Positions 1 to 8,334 of a stretch of DNA of 64,000 bases are shown in pieces. The translations under genes and the position numbers were made by a program. The stretch is from JBFHES01 sp041584015. Its GTDB lineage: Bacteria; Bacteroidota; Bacteroidia; Bacteroidales; M50B96. The notes under the pieces are model-generated. The model searched no databases. It saw only the letters and a program-made list of their open reading frames with translations, and had not been told where the DNA came from. Location: assembly GCA_041584015.1 (NCBI GenBank), contig JBFHES010000001.1, forward strand, positions 1 through 64,000, given 5' to 3'. Numbering within the stretch: position 1 is the first letter of the stretch; each line of letters starts with the position of its first letter.

Positions 1-370
1 TAATTCCTTTGGTAAAAAATGACTTTAATAAACTCCCCGATTTTTTCTTTAGATTTTCAGTGTCAATCTGAACAGGAACAATATATGAAGCATGCGAATC
101 TGGCTTAAGCTTAAAACCTGTTTCATTAAAAACACGACCTAATTGAACATCACCATAGGTTACCAATAAATCTATCTCTTTAATCTTAATAGCAGCAGTG
201 TTCGGGTTTTTAATTCTAAGATCCAGATGCAGCGTTGCAATATTATCCTCTACCTTATGAATTTTCACACCATCAACACCAGTAACAGTAACCGGGTTAA
301 AACCACAAGACGAAAGTAAAACGAGCATTAATAATGTTGCCACATAAAAACCTGAAGATTTGATATTCAT
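1..370 (-). CDS. LEA type 2-like lipoprotein, C-terminus cut by window edge
   Basis: Read on the minus strand from the ATG at 370, the frame stays open for 123 codons to the window edge. Residues 1-22 form a lipoprotein signal: a hydrophobic core ending in LLSSC, so Cys22 would be lipidated. The following sequence alternates short hydrophobic strands around a motif of the LRIKNPNT type, then V.Y.DV.LG...., which resembles the LEA type 2/WHy beta-sandwich found in small Bacteroidota lipoproteins. It is divergent from the HD gene at 407 with a 36-base gap. The family call is from pattern memory; the lipoprotein call is secure. The real C-terminus lies outside the window. Confidence 0.7.
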   Translation of the reverse strand, partial: MNIKSSGFYVATLLMLVLLSSCGFNPVTVTGVDGVKIHKVEDNIATLHLDLRIKNPNTAAIKIKEIDLLVTYGDVQLGRVFNETGFKLKPDSHASYIVPVQIDTENLKKKSGSLLKSFFTKGI

Positions 371-373
371 TGC

Positions 374-381
374 TATCTTTG
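374..381 (+). promoter_or_regulatory. Promoter -7 box for the HD hydrolase gene
   Basis: TATCTTTG matches the Bacteroidota -7 consensus TAnnTTTG exactly and ends 25 bases before the TTG start at 407. I see no convincing -33 TTTG at the usual spacing. Confidence 0.45.
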
Positions 382-406
382 TTTTGAATAATAGAGTATT
401 ACAACT

Positions 407-1672
407 TTGAGATTACAAAATAAGCGAAAAATAATAAATGATCCGGTATACGGCTTCATCAATATTCCATTCGATTCGGTTTTCGACATTATGGAACATC
501 CGTTTTTTCAGCGGTTACGACGAATCAAGCAATTAGGTCTCACACACTTTGTTTATCCGGGCGCCATGCATACCCGCTTCCAGCACGCACTAGGCGCCTC
601 CTATCTTATGGGCAAAGCGGTTTCATCGCTCAGGCAAAAAGGTATAGAAATTACTACGGAGGAAGAAGAGGCAGCCATACTGGCCGTTTTGCTTCACGAC
701 ATTGGGCATGGACCATTCTCACATGCACTGGAGCATAGCATTGTAAAAAACGTATCGCATGAAGAGCTTTCTCTCATGATCATGCGACGATTGGATTTTG
801 AATTCAACGGATCATTAAAACTATGTATCGAGATATTCACCGGAAACTATCACAAGAAATTCCTTAATCAACTTCTCGTTGGGCAGTTGGATGTAGATCG
901 GCTGGATTACCTTCGACGCGACAGTTTCTTCACAGGCGTTTCTGAAGGTGCCGTTGGTTATGAACGTATTTTAAAGATGCTAAATGTTGTTGATGGCGAA
1001 TTGGTAGTGGAAGCTAAGGGCATTTATTCCATCGAAAAATTTCTTATTTCCAGAAGATTCATGTACTGGCAAGTTTACTTGCACAAAACGGTACTTTCTG
1101 CGGAACACCTCTTAATGCAAACCCTTAAACGTGCAAAGGATTTAGCACATCAAGGAGTTGAACTTTTTGCGACACCAGCACTACATTATTTTCTGTACAA
1201 CAATCCGGGCATTAAAGATTTTGAATCTGGCATTCAATCAGATAATCCTCAGAATGTCTTGCAACTTTTCAATGCATTAGACGATAATGATATTGTTACA
1301 TCAATTAAATACTGGGCCAATCACACCGACAAGGTTTTATCCTTTTTAGCTAAAAGCATTCTTAACCGTCAGTTATTTAGCATAGAAATTGAGCGTAACG
1401 AAATTGAACCGAGCAAGATTTTAAACTTAAAAAATGCAGCTGCAGCACAATTTGAAATTAGTCTAAATGAGGCAGACTACTTTATATTCTCTGATTCGAT
1501 TACAAATTATGCTTACACCATAAACGACCCTAAAATTAAGATACTTATGAGCGATGGCAAACTAGCTGACATTGCCTCTGCATCTGACATTCTAAACATT
1601 AACATCCTTTCAAGCAACGTTAAAAAGCACTTCATAATGTATCCCAAAACATTGTCGCACAATGTTCTCTGA
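407..1672 (+). CDS. HD superfamily phosphohydrolase (dNTPase-like)
   Basis: A 421-residue soluble protein of the COG1078 type, the HD-domain phosphohydrolases related to dGTP triphosphohydrolase. The conserved opening NDPVYGFI is at residues 11-18. Metal-site candidates are His60 (in TRFQHALG), His97-Asp98 (LLHDIGHGPFSH) and the Asp residues of QLDVDRLDYLRRD around 162-167. The substrate is unknown; dNTP or another nucleotide is an inference from the family. The only start upstream of the conserved motif is TTG at 407: the ATG at 438 is out of frame, and the -7 box at 374-381 fits this start. It stands directly upstream of lpxD, but lpxD has its own promoter box. Confidence 0.85.
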   Translation: MRLQNKRKIINDPVYGFINIPFDSVFDIMEHPFFQRLRRIKQLGLTHFVYPGAMHTRFQHALGASYLMGKAVSSLRQKGIEITTEEEEAAILAVLLHDIGHGPFSHALEHSIVKNVSHEELSLMIMRRLDFEFNGSLKLCIEIFTGNYHKKFLNQLLVGQLDVDRLDYLRRDSFFTGVSEGAVGYERILKMLNVVDGELVVEAKGIYSIEKFLISRRFMYWQVYLHKTVLSAEHLLMQTLKRAKDLAHQGVELFATPALHYFLYNNPGIKDFESGIQSDNPQNVLQLFNALDDNDIVTSIKYWANHTDKVLSFLAKSILNRQLFSIEIERNEIEPSKILNLKNAAAAQFEISLNEADYFIFSDSITNYAYTINDPKIKILMSDGKLADIASASDILNINILSSNVKKHFIMYPKTLSHNVL

Positions 1673-1722
1673 CAACAAGCTTAATATGCGTTTGCGATTT
1701 AATATTTTGTAATAAATATTAT

Positions 1723-1730
1723 TACATTTG
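1723..1730 (+). promoter_or_regulatory. Promoter -7 box for lpxD
   Basis: TACATTTG fits TAnnTTTG and lies 16 bases before the lpxD start. This suggests lpxD can be transcribed independently of the HD gene. Confidence 0.45.
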
Positions 1731-1746
1731 CAGCAAATAGTAGTTT

Positions 1747-2790
1747 ATGGAGTTTTCGGCGCAGAGCATAGCGGAATTATTAGGTGGTTTAGTTGAGGGA
1801 GATAAGGCTGTAAAAGTTAATGATATTTCTAAAATTGAAGAAGGCAAGCCCGGTACTTTAACGTTCCTAGCCAACCCGAAATACACCAAATATATCTACT
1901 CTACACAAGCTTCTATTGTAATTGTTGCCAATGATTTCAAACCGGAAGAAACACTTAAGAGTACTTTAATACGTGTTGAAAATCCTTACCAGGCATTTGC
2001 CACCTTACTAGACACTATACACAACAATGGTAAATTCGTTCCGGAAATTAGTCCGGATGCCTATGTTGATGAATCTGCCGAAGTTGATGCAAGTTCACTT
2101 ATTGGTGCTTTTTCTTATTTAGGTAAAAATGTTCGCATAGGTAAAAACACAAAGATATTCCCGCAGGTTTACATTGGCGATAATGTTGTAATTGGAGACA
2201 ATTGTATTCTTTATGCCGGTGTTAAAGTATTTGAGAAATGTTTGGTTGGCAACGGCTGTATCATTCATGGAAATACAGTGCTTGGATCAGATGGTTTTGG
2301 ATTTGTTCAAAATACAGATGAGAACAACAAGAAGGTTCCTCAAATTGGAAATGTAATTCTTGAAGACAATGTTGAGATAGGTGCAAATGTAACTATCGAC
2401 CGAGCAACCATGGGATCAACAATTATTCGCAAAGGTGCCAAGCTCGACAACCTTATACAAATAGCACATAATGTTGAGATCGGCGAAAATACTATGATCG
2501 CTTCTCAAACCGGAATTTCCGGATCCACCAAAATTGGCAAGAACTGTTTATTTGGCGGACAGGTCGGAACTGTTGGACACATCCAAATAGCTGATGAAGT
2601 AAAGGTTGCAGCACAATCTGGCATCTCTAATTCCATTAAAGAAGTTGGAGCTATTGTTCAAGGCTCTCCGGCATACAACATCAAAGATTATCAAAAATCA
2701 CTTGTTCTGTTCAAGAACTTGCCAAAGCTGTTTAAAGAAGTAAATCAACTAAGAAAAGAGTTGAGCCAATTAAAAAGCACGCAAGAATAG
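1747..2790 (+). CDS. lpxD: UDP-3-O-(acyl)glucosamine N-acyltransferase LpxD
   Basis: Third enzyme of lipid A synthesis: transfers a 3-hydroxyacyl chain from acyl-ACP to the 2-amino group of UDP-3-O-acyl-glucosamine in the cytosol. The 347 residues are typical. Residues 1-100 form the uridine-binding domain, about 100-320 are left-handed beta-helix hexapeptide repeats, and the end is a helical tail. The probable catalytic His is His241, in QIAHNVEIG, matching the His of the E. coli enzyme. The motif GSDGFGF near 178 is a family signature. It is followed by lpxC-fabZ and lpxA in the conserved Bacteroidota order; the 150-base gap to lpxC holds a separate promoter. Confidence 0.96.
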   Translation: MEFSAQSIAELLGGLVEGDKAVKVNDISKIEEGKPGTLTFLANPKYTKYIYSTQASIVIVANDFKPEETLKSTLIRVENPYQAFATLLDTIHNNGKFVPEISPDAYVDESAEVDASSLIGAFSYLGKNVRIGKNTKIFPQVYIGDNVVIGDNCILYAGVKVFEKCLVGNGCIIHGNTVLGSDGFGFVQNTDENNKKVPQIGNVILEDNVEIGANVTIDRATMGSTIIRKGAKLDNLIQIAHNVEIGENTMIASQTGISGSTKIGKNCLFGGQVGTVGHIQIADEVKVAAQSGISNSIKEVGAIVQGSPAYNIKDYQKSLVLFKNLPKLFKEVNQLRKELSQLKSTQE

Positions 2791-2869
2791 TTTGCTTTCA
2801 CAATTCGCATTTGCTTCTGCAAAGCAATCAAAATAGCGCTAAATCACTTAAAATCAATATTTTTTTCAA

Positions 2870-2901
2870 TTTGTCATTGGGCATAATTTGTTATACTTTT
2901 G
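2870..2901 (+). promoter_or_regulatory. Promoter of lpxC-fabZ (-33 and -7)
   Basis: TTTG at 2870-2873, 20 bases of spacer, then TACTTTTG at 2894-2901: a full match to the Bacteroidota promoter pattern. Because the -7 box covers 2894-2901, a TTG codon at 2899 cannot be the translation start; ATG 2920 or, better, ATG 2941 must be used. Confidence 0.65.
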
Positions 2902-2940
2902 TCGCCATTGAAAAAAAGAATGGGATCTAAAAAATTTATA

Positions 2941-4338
2941 ATGACGCAATTCCAAACAACTTTAGCCAAGGCTGTTTCAATGCAGGGAACCGGACTTCAT
3001 ACCGGCGTTAAAGTGAACCTTACGATTAAGCCTGCTGCTGAAAACCATGGGTATAAATTTAAACGAGTTGACCTAGAAGGTCATCCAACAATCAATGGTA
3101 TAGCCGATAATGTTGTTGATACTTCACGCGGAACCACTCTTGAAGAAAAAGGAAATCGCGTTTATACCATTGAACACATTCTATCTGCGCTTCATGGTCT
3201 TGGAGTTGACAACGCATTGATTGAAGTAGACAATCAAGAGATTCCAATCATGGATGGTAGTGCAAGATATTTTGTTGAAGCCATTGAAGAAGCTGGAATT
3301 ACAGAACTTGAAGCAGAGCGTCAGTATTTTGTAGTAAAAGAAACCATTTCTTACTTCGACGAAGAAAACGGTACTGAGATTCTACTTGTACCAGATGATG
3401 AATACAGACTATTAGTTAATGTATCTTATAATGCGAAATCATTAAAGAATCAGTTCGCATCACTTTCCTCATTAAAGCACTACAAAGAAGAGATTTCAAA
3501 ATGTAGAACATTTACATTTATTAGTGAGTTGGAGCCATTGTTAAAGAACAATCTTATTAAAGGTGGCGATCTTGACAATGCAATTGTAATCATTGACAAG
3601 GTTGTTACACAGGAAGAGATTGATCGCTTAGCAAAATTATTTAACAAGCCATCAGTTGAAGTAAAACCTGAAGGCGTGCTTAATAATCTTGACCTGGCTT
3701 TTCCAAACGAACCTGCACGTCACAAATTACTGGATGTAGTTGGTGATCTTGCACTAATTGGTTCTCCTATTAAAGGTAGAATAATTGCAACTCGTCCGGG
3801 ACATTATACAAATACTGAATTTGCAAAAAAAGTGCGTCAGATTATAAAGAGAGAAAAGCTCAAAAGAGTTATCCCTGTTTATGATCCAACCGTACCGCCA
3901 CTTATGGATGTGAATAAAATCCAGGAGTTGCTACCGCACCGTCAACCTTTTTTAATGGTAGATAAAATCATTAAAATGGATGAGAACACTGTTGTAGGTG
4001 TTAAAAGTGTAACCATGAACGAGCAGTTTTTTGCAGGCCACTTTCCGGGTGCCCCAGTTATGCCTGGTGTGCTTTTAGTGGAAGCCATGGCGCAAACTGG
4101 TGGGATATTAGTTTTAAACTCCTACGACGATCCTGAAAACTACCTTACATTCTTTATGAAAATTGACAATGTAAAATTCAGAAAGAGCGTAGTTCCAGGC
4201 GACTCAGTTATCTTCAAATTGGTTCTAACTGGTCCGGTAAAAAGAGGAGTTGCTAATATGGTCGGTCAAGCATATGTTGGAGAAACGCTTGTAGCCGAAG
4301 GAGAATTTATGGCATTAATTTCAAGAAAAACAGAATAA
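2941..4338 (+). CDS. lpxC-fabZ: Bifunctional UDP-3-O-acyl-GlcNAc deacetylase / 3-hydroxyacyl-ACP dehydratase (LpxC-FabZ fusion)
   Basis: Two enzymes in one 465-residue chain, a fusion known across Bacteroidota. Residues 1-310 are LpxC, the Zn-dependent committed step of lipid A synthesis. His79 (in YTIEHIL) and His261/Asp265 (ARHKLLDVVGDL) are the metal ligands, and His288 (GHYTNT) is the third catalytic-site His. Residues about 322-465 are FabZ, a hotdog-fold dehydratase, with catalytic His367 (GHFPG) and Glu381 (EAMAQ). I chose ATG 2941 because the promoter -7 box ends at 2901 and the sequence from 2941 aligns with LpxC N-termini; ATG 2920 is the alternative. The stop lies 4 bases before lpxA, so the two are co-transcribed. 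Confidence 0.96.
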   Translation: MTQFQTTLAKAVSMQGTGLHTGVKVNLTIKPAAENHGYKFKRVDLEGHPTINGIADNVVDTSRGTTLEEKGNRVYTIEHILSALHGLGVDNALIEVDNQEIPIMDGSARYFVEAIEEAGITELEAERQYFVVKETISYFDEENGTEILLVPDDEYRLLVNVSYNAKSLKNQFASLSSLKHYKEEISKCRTFTFISELEPLLKNNLIKGGDLDNAIVIIDKVVTQEEIDRLAKLFNKPSVEVKPEGVLNNLDLAFPNEPARHKLLDVVGDLALIGSPIKGRIIATRPGHYTNTEFAKKVRQIIKREKLKRVIPVYDPTVPPLMDVNKIQELLPHRQPFLMVDKIIKMDENTVVGVKSVTMNEQFFAGHFPGAPVMPGVLLVEAMAQTGGILVLNSYDDPENYLTFFMKIDNVKFRKSVVPGDSVIFKLVLTGPVKRGVANMVGQAYVGETLVAEGEFMALISRKTE

Positions 4339-4342
4339 GAAA

Positions 4343-5125
4343 ATGAACCAACCTCTAGCATACGTTCATCCAGATTCAAAAATAGCCAACAATGTGGTTA
4401 TTGAGCCTTTTGTAACCATCAACAAAAATGTTGAGATTGGTGAAGGAACATGGATAGGATCTAATGTTACAATTATGGAAGGCACCAGAATTGGAAAGAA
4501 TTGCAAGATTTTTCCAGGAGCAGTAATTGGCGCCATCCCTCAAGACCTTAAGTTTAAGGGCGAAGAGACCACCGTTGAAATTGGCGACAATACAACAATT
4601 AGAGAATGTGTTACCATTAACCGGGGAACAGCTGCAAAAAACAAGACCGTTGTAGGAAACAATTGTTTACTCATGGCTTATGTGCATGTTGCCCATGACT
4701 GCTTGGTAGGTAACTATGTAATTCTTGGGAATGCCACTCAGCTGGCTGGTGAAGTTATTATCGACGACTGGGCTATTTTAAGCGGATTGGTTGCAGTGCA
4801 TCAATTTTGTCATATTGGAGCTCATGTAATGATTTCAGGTGGATCACTGGTACGAAAAGACGTACCACCATTTATCAAAGTGGCGCATGAACCAGTTGCT
4901 TTTGTAGGTATTAATTCAATTGGATTAAGAAGAAGAAATTATACCAACGAGAAAATTAACGAGATTCAGGAAATCTACAGGTATTTATTCTTGAGCAAGC
5001 TGAACACTTCAAATGCAATTGAGCAAATTGAAGCAAAAATGCCTGCTACAAAAGAACGTGACGAATTATTATTATTTGTTCGAAACTCTAAACGAGGAAT
5101 TATCAGAGGCTACGAATTTAAATAG
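4343..5125 (+). CDS. lpxA: Acyl-ACP--UDP-N-acetylglucosamine O-acyltransferase LpxA
   Basis: First enzyme of lipid A synthesis, a homotrimeric left-handed beta-helix acyltransferase acting on UDP-GlcNAc. The 260-residue length is normal. The signature GAIPQDLKFKGE is at 63-74 and TINRGT at 91-96. In AYVHVAHDC, His115 and His118 correspond to the conserved His pair of E. coli LpxA, with His118 as the catalytic base. The C-terminal helical domain (about 195-260) carries RRNYT near 200. It starts 4 bases after lpxC-fabZ and ends at a strong terminator, so it closes the lipid A operon. Confidence 0.96.
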   Translation: MNQPLAYVHPDSKIANNVVIEPFVTINKNVEIGEGTWIGSNVTIMEGTRIGKNCKIFPGAVIGAIPQDLKFKGEETTVEIGDNTTIRECVTINRGTAAKNKTVVGNNCLLMAYVHVAHDCLVGNYVILGNATQLAGEVIIDDWAILSGLVAVHQFCHIGAHVMISGGSLVRKDVPPFIKVAHEPVAFVGINSIGLRRRNYTNEKINEIQEIYRYLFLSKLNTSNAIEQIEAKMPATKERDELLLFVRNSKRGIIRGYEFK

Positions 5126-5144
5126 GACGCCTTAACGGATACAA

Positions 5145-5180
5145 AAAAGAGCGGTTGTTTCATGAAACAACCGCTCTTTT
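5145..5180. terminator. Bidirectional intrinsic terminator between lpxA and the PLP enzyme gene
   Basis: Perfect 18-base inverted repeat (AAAAGAGCGGTTGTTTCA and its complement) with A-run and T-run flanks. It serves the plus-strand lpx operon and the convergent gene ending at 5199. Confidence 0.9.
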
Positions 5181-5198
5181 CATTTTATATAAGCTACA

Positions 5199-6383
5199 TT
5201 AGATTTTCGCTAATGCCTGATCAATATCAGCAATAATATCTTTCACATCTTCAATTCCAATAGCATAACGTACCAACTCATCAGTAATACCTGCTTCTTC
5301 TCTATCAGCCTTTTGCATTGCCGCATGTGTCATTGATGCAGGATGCTGAATAAGTGTTTCAACTCCACCAAGCGAAACCGCAAGTTTAGCAAGATTTACA
5401 CTATCCATCACTGTTTTACCAGCTTCATAACCACCTTCAACTCCAAAGCTAATCATTGCACCAGGTCCTCTCATTTGTTCTTTGGCAAGATCGTATTGTT
5501 CAAATGACTTTAAACCAGGATACTTTATCCACTTTACTTTTGGATGATTCTCAAGATACTCGGCTACTTTTTGCGCACTTTCCTGCGCACGATCAATACG
5601 TAATGATAAAGTTTTAACCCCGCGAATTACCAGGTAAGCTTGATGTGGATCCATATTACACCCCATGAAAACCATCGTTTTTCTTAGGCGATCATAAATA
5701 TCCTTATCCTTTGCAATCAAAGCACCACCAACAATATCAGCATGCCCGTTAATAAACTTAGTTAATGAATGAAGCACTACATCTGCGCCTAAATCCAAAG
5801 GATTTTGCAAATAAGGGCTACAGAATGTATTATCAACAACAACAGGAATACCATGCTTATGAGCCAATTCACAGGCCGTTTTCAAATCAGTTAACTGGAT
5901 GGTTGGATTTGAAGGAGTTTCCAGGTATAACAATTTTGTATTCGGGCGAATGGCCTTCTCTATGTTCTCAATTTTTGAAGTATCGGTAAAAGTTGCTTCC
6001 ACACCAAACTTCTCAAAATGGCTGGCAATAATTGCACGACTTGGTCCGTACAAAGCACCAGTAGCTACCATATGTGCACCTTTATCAAGAAAGGTCATAT
6101 ACACAGTTGAAACAGCGGCCATACCCGACCCCATTGCAATACCACGATAACCATTCTCTAACTGAGCAAGTTTATCTTCAAGGTTGTTAATGGTTGGATT
6201 ACCAATACGTGTATAAATATACCCACTATCTTTACCTGAAAAGCAATCAGCACCATGCTGTGCACTTTTAAAGCTAAAAGTTGATGTTTGATAAATTGGA
6301 GTTACGGCACTTCCATACTCATCATGAAAGTCACCCGCATGTATTAATTTAGAGTCAAAACCTAAGTCTTTAGTATCTAACAT
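5199..6383 (-). CDS. PLP-dependent Cys/Met metabolism enzyme (cystathionine gamma-lyase/synthase or methionine gamma-lyase family)
   Basis: A 394-residue fold-type I PLP enzyme. Lys209 in HSLTKFINGH binds PLP, Asp184 (VVVDNTF) would contact the pyridine nitrogen, and the YTRIGNPT motif near 57-64 binds the phosphate of a neighbouring subunit. The tyrosine of ALYGPSR is Tyr112; the residue two positions on, Cys in classical methionine gamma-lyases, is Pro here, so the exact reaction (cystathionine or methionine/homocysteine cleavage, or synthesis) cannot be fixed. The frame is open up to 6518, but a -7 box at 6410-6417 and family alignment support ATG 6383. Confidence 0.85.
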   Translation of the reverse strand: MLDTKDLGFDSKLIHAGDFHDEYGSAVTPIYQTSTFSFKSAQHGADCFSGKDSGYIYTRIGNPTINNLEDKLAQLENGYRGIAMGSGMAAVSTVYMTFLDKGAHMVATGALYGPSRAIIASHFEKFGVEATFTDTSKIENIEKAIRPNTKLLYLETPSNPTIQLTDLKTACELAHKHGIPVVVDNTFCSPYLQNPLDLGADVVLHSLTKFINGHADIVGGALIAKDKDIYDRLRKTMVFMGCNMDPHQAYLVIRGVKTLSLRIDRAQESAQKVAEYLENHPKVKWIKYPGLKSFEQYDLAKEQMRGPGAMISFGVEGGYEAGKTVMDSVNLAKLAVSLGGVETLIQHPASMTHAAMQKADREEAGITDELVRYAIGIEDVKDIIADIDQALAKI

Positions 6384-6409
6384 AATATTAATGATTTTAT
6401 AATTTTGCC

Positions 6410-6417
6410 CAAAATTA
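6410..6417 (-). promoter_or_regulatory. Promoter -7 box for the Cys/Met PLP enzyme
   Basis: Reads TAATTTTG on the minus strand, an exact TAnnTTTG match, 26 bases before ATG 6383. It lies inside the upstream extension of the open frame, which is why the internal ATG is preferred. Confidence 0.5.
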
Positions 6418-6615
6418 GTCTTTTTATTGAAACTTAACAGGCTATTTGACAGCATGTGTAAGTGAGAGATATCACAGCCTAAAACTTTATTTATTATTGA
6501 AAAATGTTTATGGAACATGCCCCGCTAAGTACGTGTTTACTAGCCATTAATTTGCCTATCTCTTAAATTGTTTATAACTTACCACTTCATACAAAATTGA
6601 TAAAATCTAATTAAT

Positions 6616-6623
6616 TATATTTG
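6616..6623 (+). promoter_or_regulatory. Promoter -7 box upstream of bcp-recA
   Basis: TATATTTG, with TTG at 6597-6599. It would give a leader of about 105 bases before bcp. A shorter T-rich sequence just before the start is a weaker candidate. Confidence 0.35.
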
Positions 6624-6737
6624 TAATTATTCACGATCTTTTTGAAGCATTCGTTCAAAGTTGGTTAATTCATTTTTCACATGTGCATTACCTTTAAAGT
6701 CTTTTGAATTGACTACTTCACTTAAATATTTTTTGCA

Positions 6738-7202
6738 ATGACACATTTAAAAGCAGGTGACTTGGCTCCGGCCTTCGAAGCCAATGATCAAAATGGAAAC
6801 TCGGTAAGTCTGGAAAGTTTAAGAGGAAAAAAAATCATCCTTTTTTTCTATCCTAAAGACAATACCCCCGGTTGTACCGCGGAAGCATGTAATTTAAGAG
6901 ATAACTATGCCGACTTAAAAGAAAAAGGATTTGAGGTAATAGGCGTTAGTCCGGATAGCGAAGCATCTCATCAGAAATTCATTACAAAATTTGACCTACC
7001 CTACACCTTACTTGTTGATAGTGAGAAAAAAATTCTGAATGATTATGGAGCATGGGGAGAGAAAAAGATGTACGGTAAAACTTACATGGGAGTCCTGCGC
7101 TCAACATTTATTATCGACAGCGATGGTAAGATTGAGAAAATAATTGAAAAAGTAAAAACCAAAGAACACACCAAGCAGATTTATGGTGAACTAAACCTCT
7201 AA
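6738..7202 (+). CDS. bcp: Thiol peroxidase of the Bcp/PrxQ type
   Basis: Cytosolic peroxiredoxin that reduces H2O2 and organic hydroperoxides using thioredoxin. The 154 residues form one thioredoxin fold. The active site is [14 protein letters not shown]: Cys46 is the peroxidatic cysteine and Cys51 the resolving cysteine, the atypical 2-Cys arrangement of E. coli Bcp. The YPKDNTPGC stretch is a family signature. It lies 17 bases upstream of recA and is probably co-transcribed with it, pairing peroxide defence with DNA repair. Confidence 0.95.
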   Translation: MTHLKAGDLAPAFEANDQNGNSVSLESLRGKKIILFFYPKDNTPGCTAEACNLRDNYADLKEKGFEVIGVSPDSEASHQKFITKFDLPYTLLVDSEKKILNDYGAWGEKKMYGKTYMGVLRSTFIIDSDGKIEKIIEKVKTKEHTKQIYGELNL

Positions 7203-7219
7203 ACAAAATACACAATCAT

Positions 7220-8227
7220 ATGAGTAAAGATATTGATATTAAGAAGGAAAAGCTGAAGGCACTTCAGCTAACCCTCGATAAAATTGACAAGAACTACGGC
7301 AAAGGCACCATTATGAAAATGGGCGATAATGCCGTTGTCGAGGTACCAACCATCTCCTCAGGATCCATTTCACTAGATGTTGCTTTGGGAATTGGAGGAT
7401 ATCCGCGAGGAAGAATTGTTGAGATTTATGGTCCTGAATCATCGGGTAAAACAACGCTGGCCATTCATGCAATTGCACAAGCACAAAAAGCCGGTGGATT
7501 AGCAGCTATTATTGATGCTGAGCACGCTTTCGATAGAAGCTATGCCGAAGCACTTGGCGTTGATACAGAGAACCTATTCATCTCACAGCCCGACAATGGA
7601 GAGCAGGCCTTGGAAATTGCAGATCACCTAATCAGATCGGGTGCAATCGACATTGTGGTAATCGACTCGGTTGCAGCACTTACTCCAAAGGCAGAGATTG
7701 AAGGTGAAATGGGCGATTCGAAAATGGGACTACAAGCCCGACTAATGTCACAGGCATTACGAAAGTTAACTGGTAACATTAATAAAACAGGTACTTGCTG
7801 TATATTCATCAACCAGCTTCGTGAGAAAATAGGTGTAATGTTCGGTAATCCTGAAACAACAACTGGTGGTAATGCCCTCAAATTCTATTCTTCGCTGCGA
7901 TTAGACATCCGTAGAATTGGTCAAATAAAGGATACGGAAGATATTAAAGGTAACCGCACCCGAGTTAAGGTGGTTAAAAACAAACTGGCACCACCTTTCA
8001 GAAAAGCTGAATTTGACATTATGTATGGCGAAGGTATTTCCAAAATTGGTGAAGTAATTGATTTGGGCGTTGACTTTAACATTATCAAAAAAAGTGGCTC
8101 ATGGTTCAGTTATGGCGAAACCAAACTTGGACAAGGAAGAGATGCTGTGAAGACCATACTTACTGACAACCCTGAACTAATGGATGAAATTGAGACAAAG
8201 ATTAGAGCAGAATTAACTGCGAAATAA
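7220..8227 (+). CDS. recA: Recombinase A
   Basis: DNA-dependent ATPase that forms filaments on single-stranded DNA, drives strand exchange and stimulates LexA-type autocleavage. At 335 residues it is slightly short of E. coli RecA, with a short acidic C-terminal tail. Walker A is GPESSGKTT at 71-79, Walker B is [12 protein letters not shown] around 145-156, and the [16 protein letters not shown] segment holds the L1-region residues. I saw no clear LexA-type operator upstream. It is the second gene of a unit with bcp and is closed by a terminator at 8249-8298. Confidence 0.98.
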   Translation: MSKDIDIKKEKLKALQLTLDKIDKNYGKGTIMKMGDNAVVEVPTISSGSISLDVALGIGGYPRGRIVEIYGPESSGKTTLAIHAIAQAQKAGGLAAIIDAEHAFDRSYAEALGVDTENLFISQPDNGEQALEIADHLIRSGAIDIVVIDSVAALTPKAEIEGEMGDSKMGLQARLMSQALRKLTGNINKTGTCCIFINQLREKIGVMFGNPETTTGGNALKFYSSLRLDIRRIGQIKDTEDIKGNRTRVKVVKNKLAPPFRKAEFDIMYGEGISKIGEVIDLGVDFNIIKKSGSWFSYGETKLGQGRDAVKTILTDNPELMDEIETKIRAELTAK

Positions 8228-8248
8228 TCTTCAATTAACATATTTAAC

Positions 8249-8298
8249 AAGATCGCAAGGTGTTATTCTTCAAACACGTTTTGCGATCTTTTTTTTTC
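8249..8298 (+). terminator. Intrinsic terminator of bcp-recA
   Basis: AAGATCGCAA at 8249-8258 pairs with TTGCGATCTT at 8281-8290, with an inner GTGTT/AACAC stem, followed by a run of T. Confidence 0.85.
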
Positions 8299-8334
8299 TT
8301 ACGTTCTTTACAATCAATTAAATTGAATTAAATA

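Larger units (their letters stand above)
6384..6737. other. Divergent intergenic region
   Basis: 354 bases between two divergent genes. I see two -7 boxes: CAAAATTA at 6410-6417 (minus strand TAATTTTG, 26 bases before the PLP-enzyme ATG) and TATATTTG at 6616-6623 (plus strand, towards bcp, with a TTG 16 bases upstream). I saw no recognisable riboswitch. Confidence 0.4.

Noticed and set aside
6384..6737. SAM riboswitch before the Cys/Met enzyme
   Set aside because: The leader after the -7 box is only about 20 bases and no matching fold was seen.
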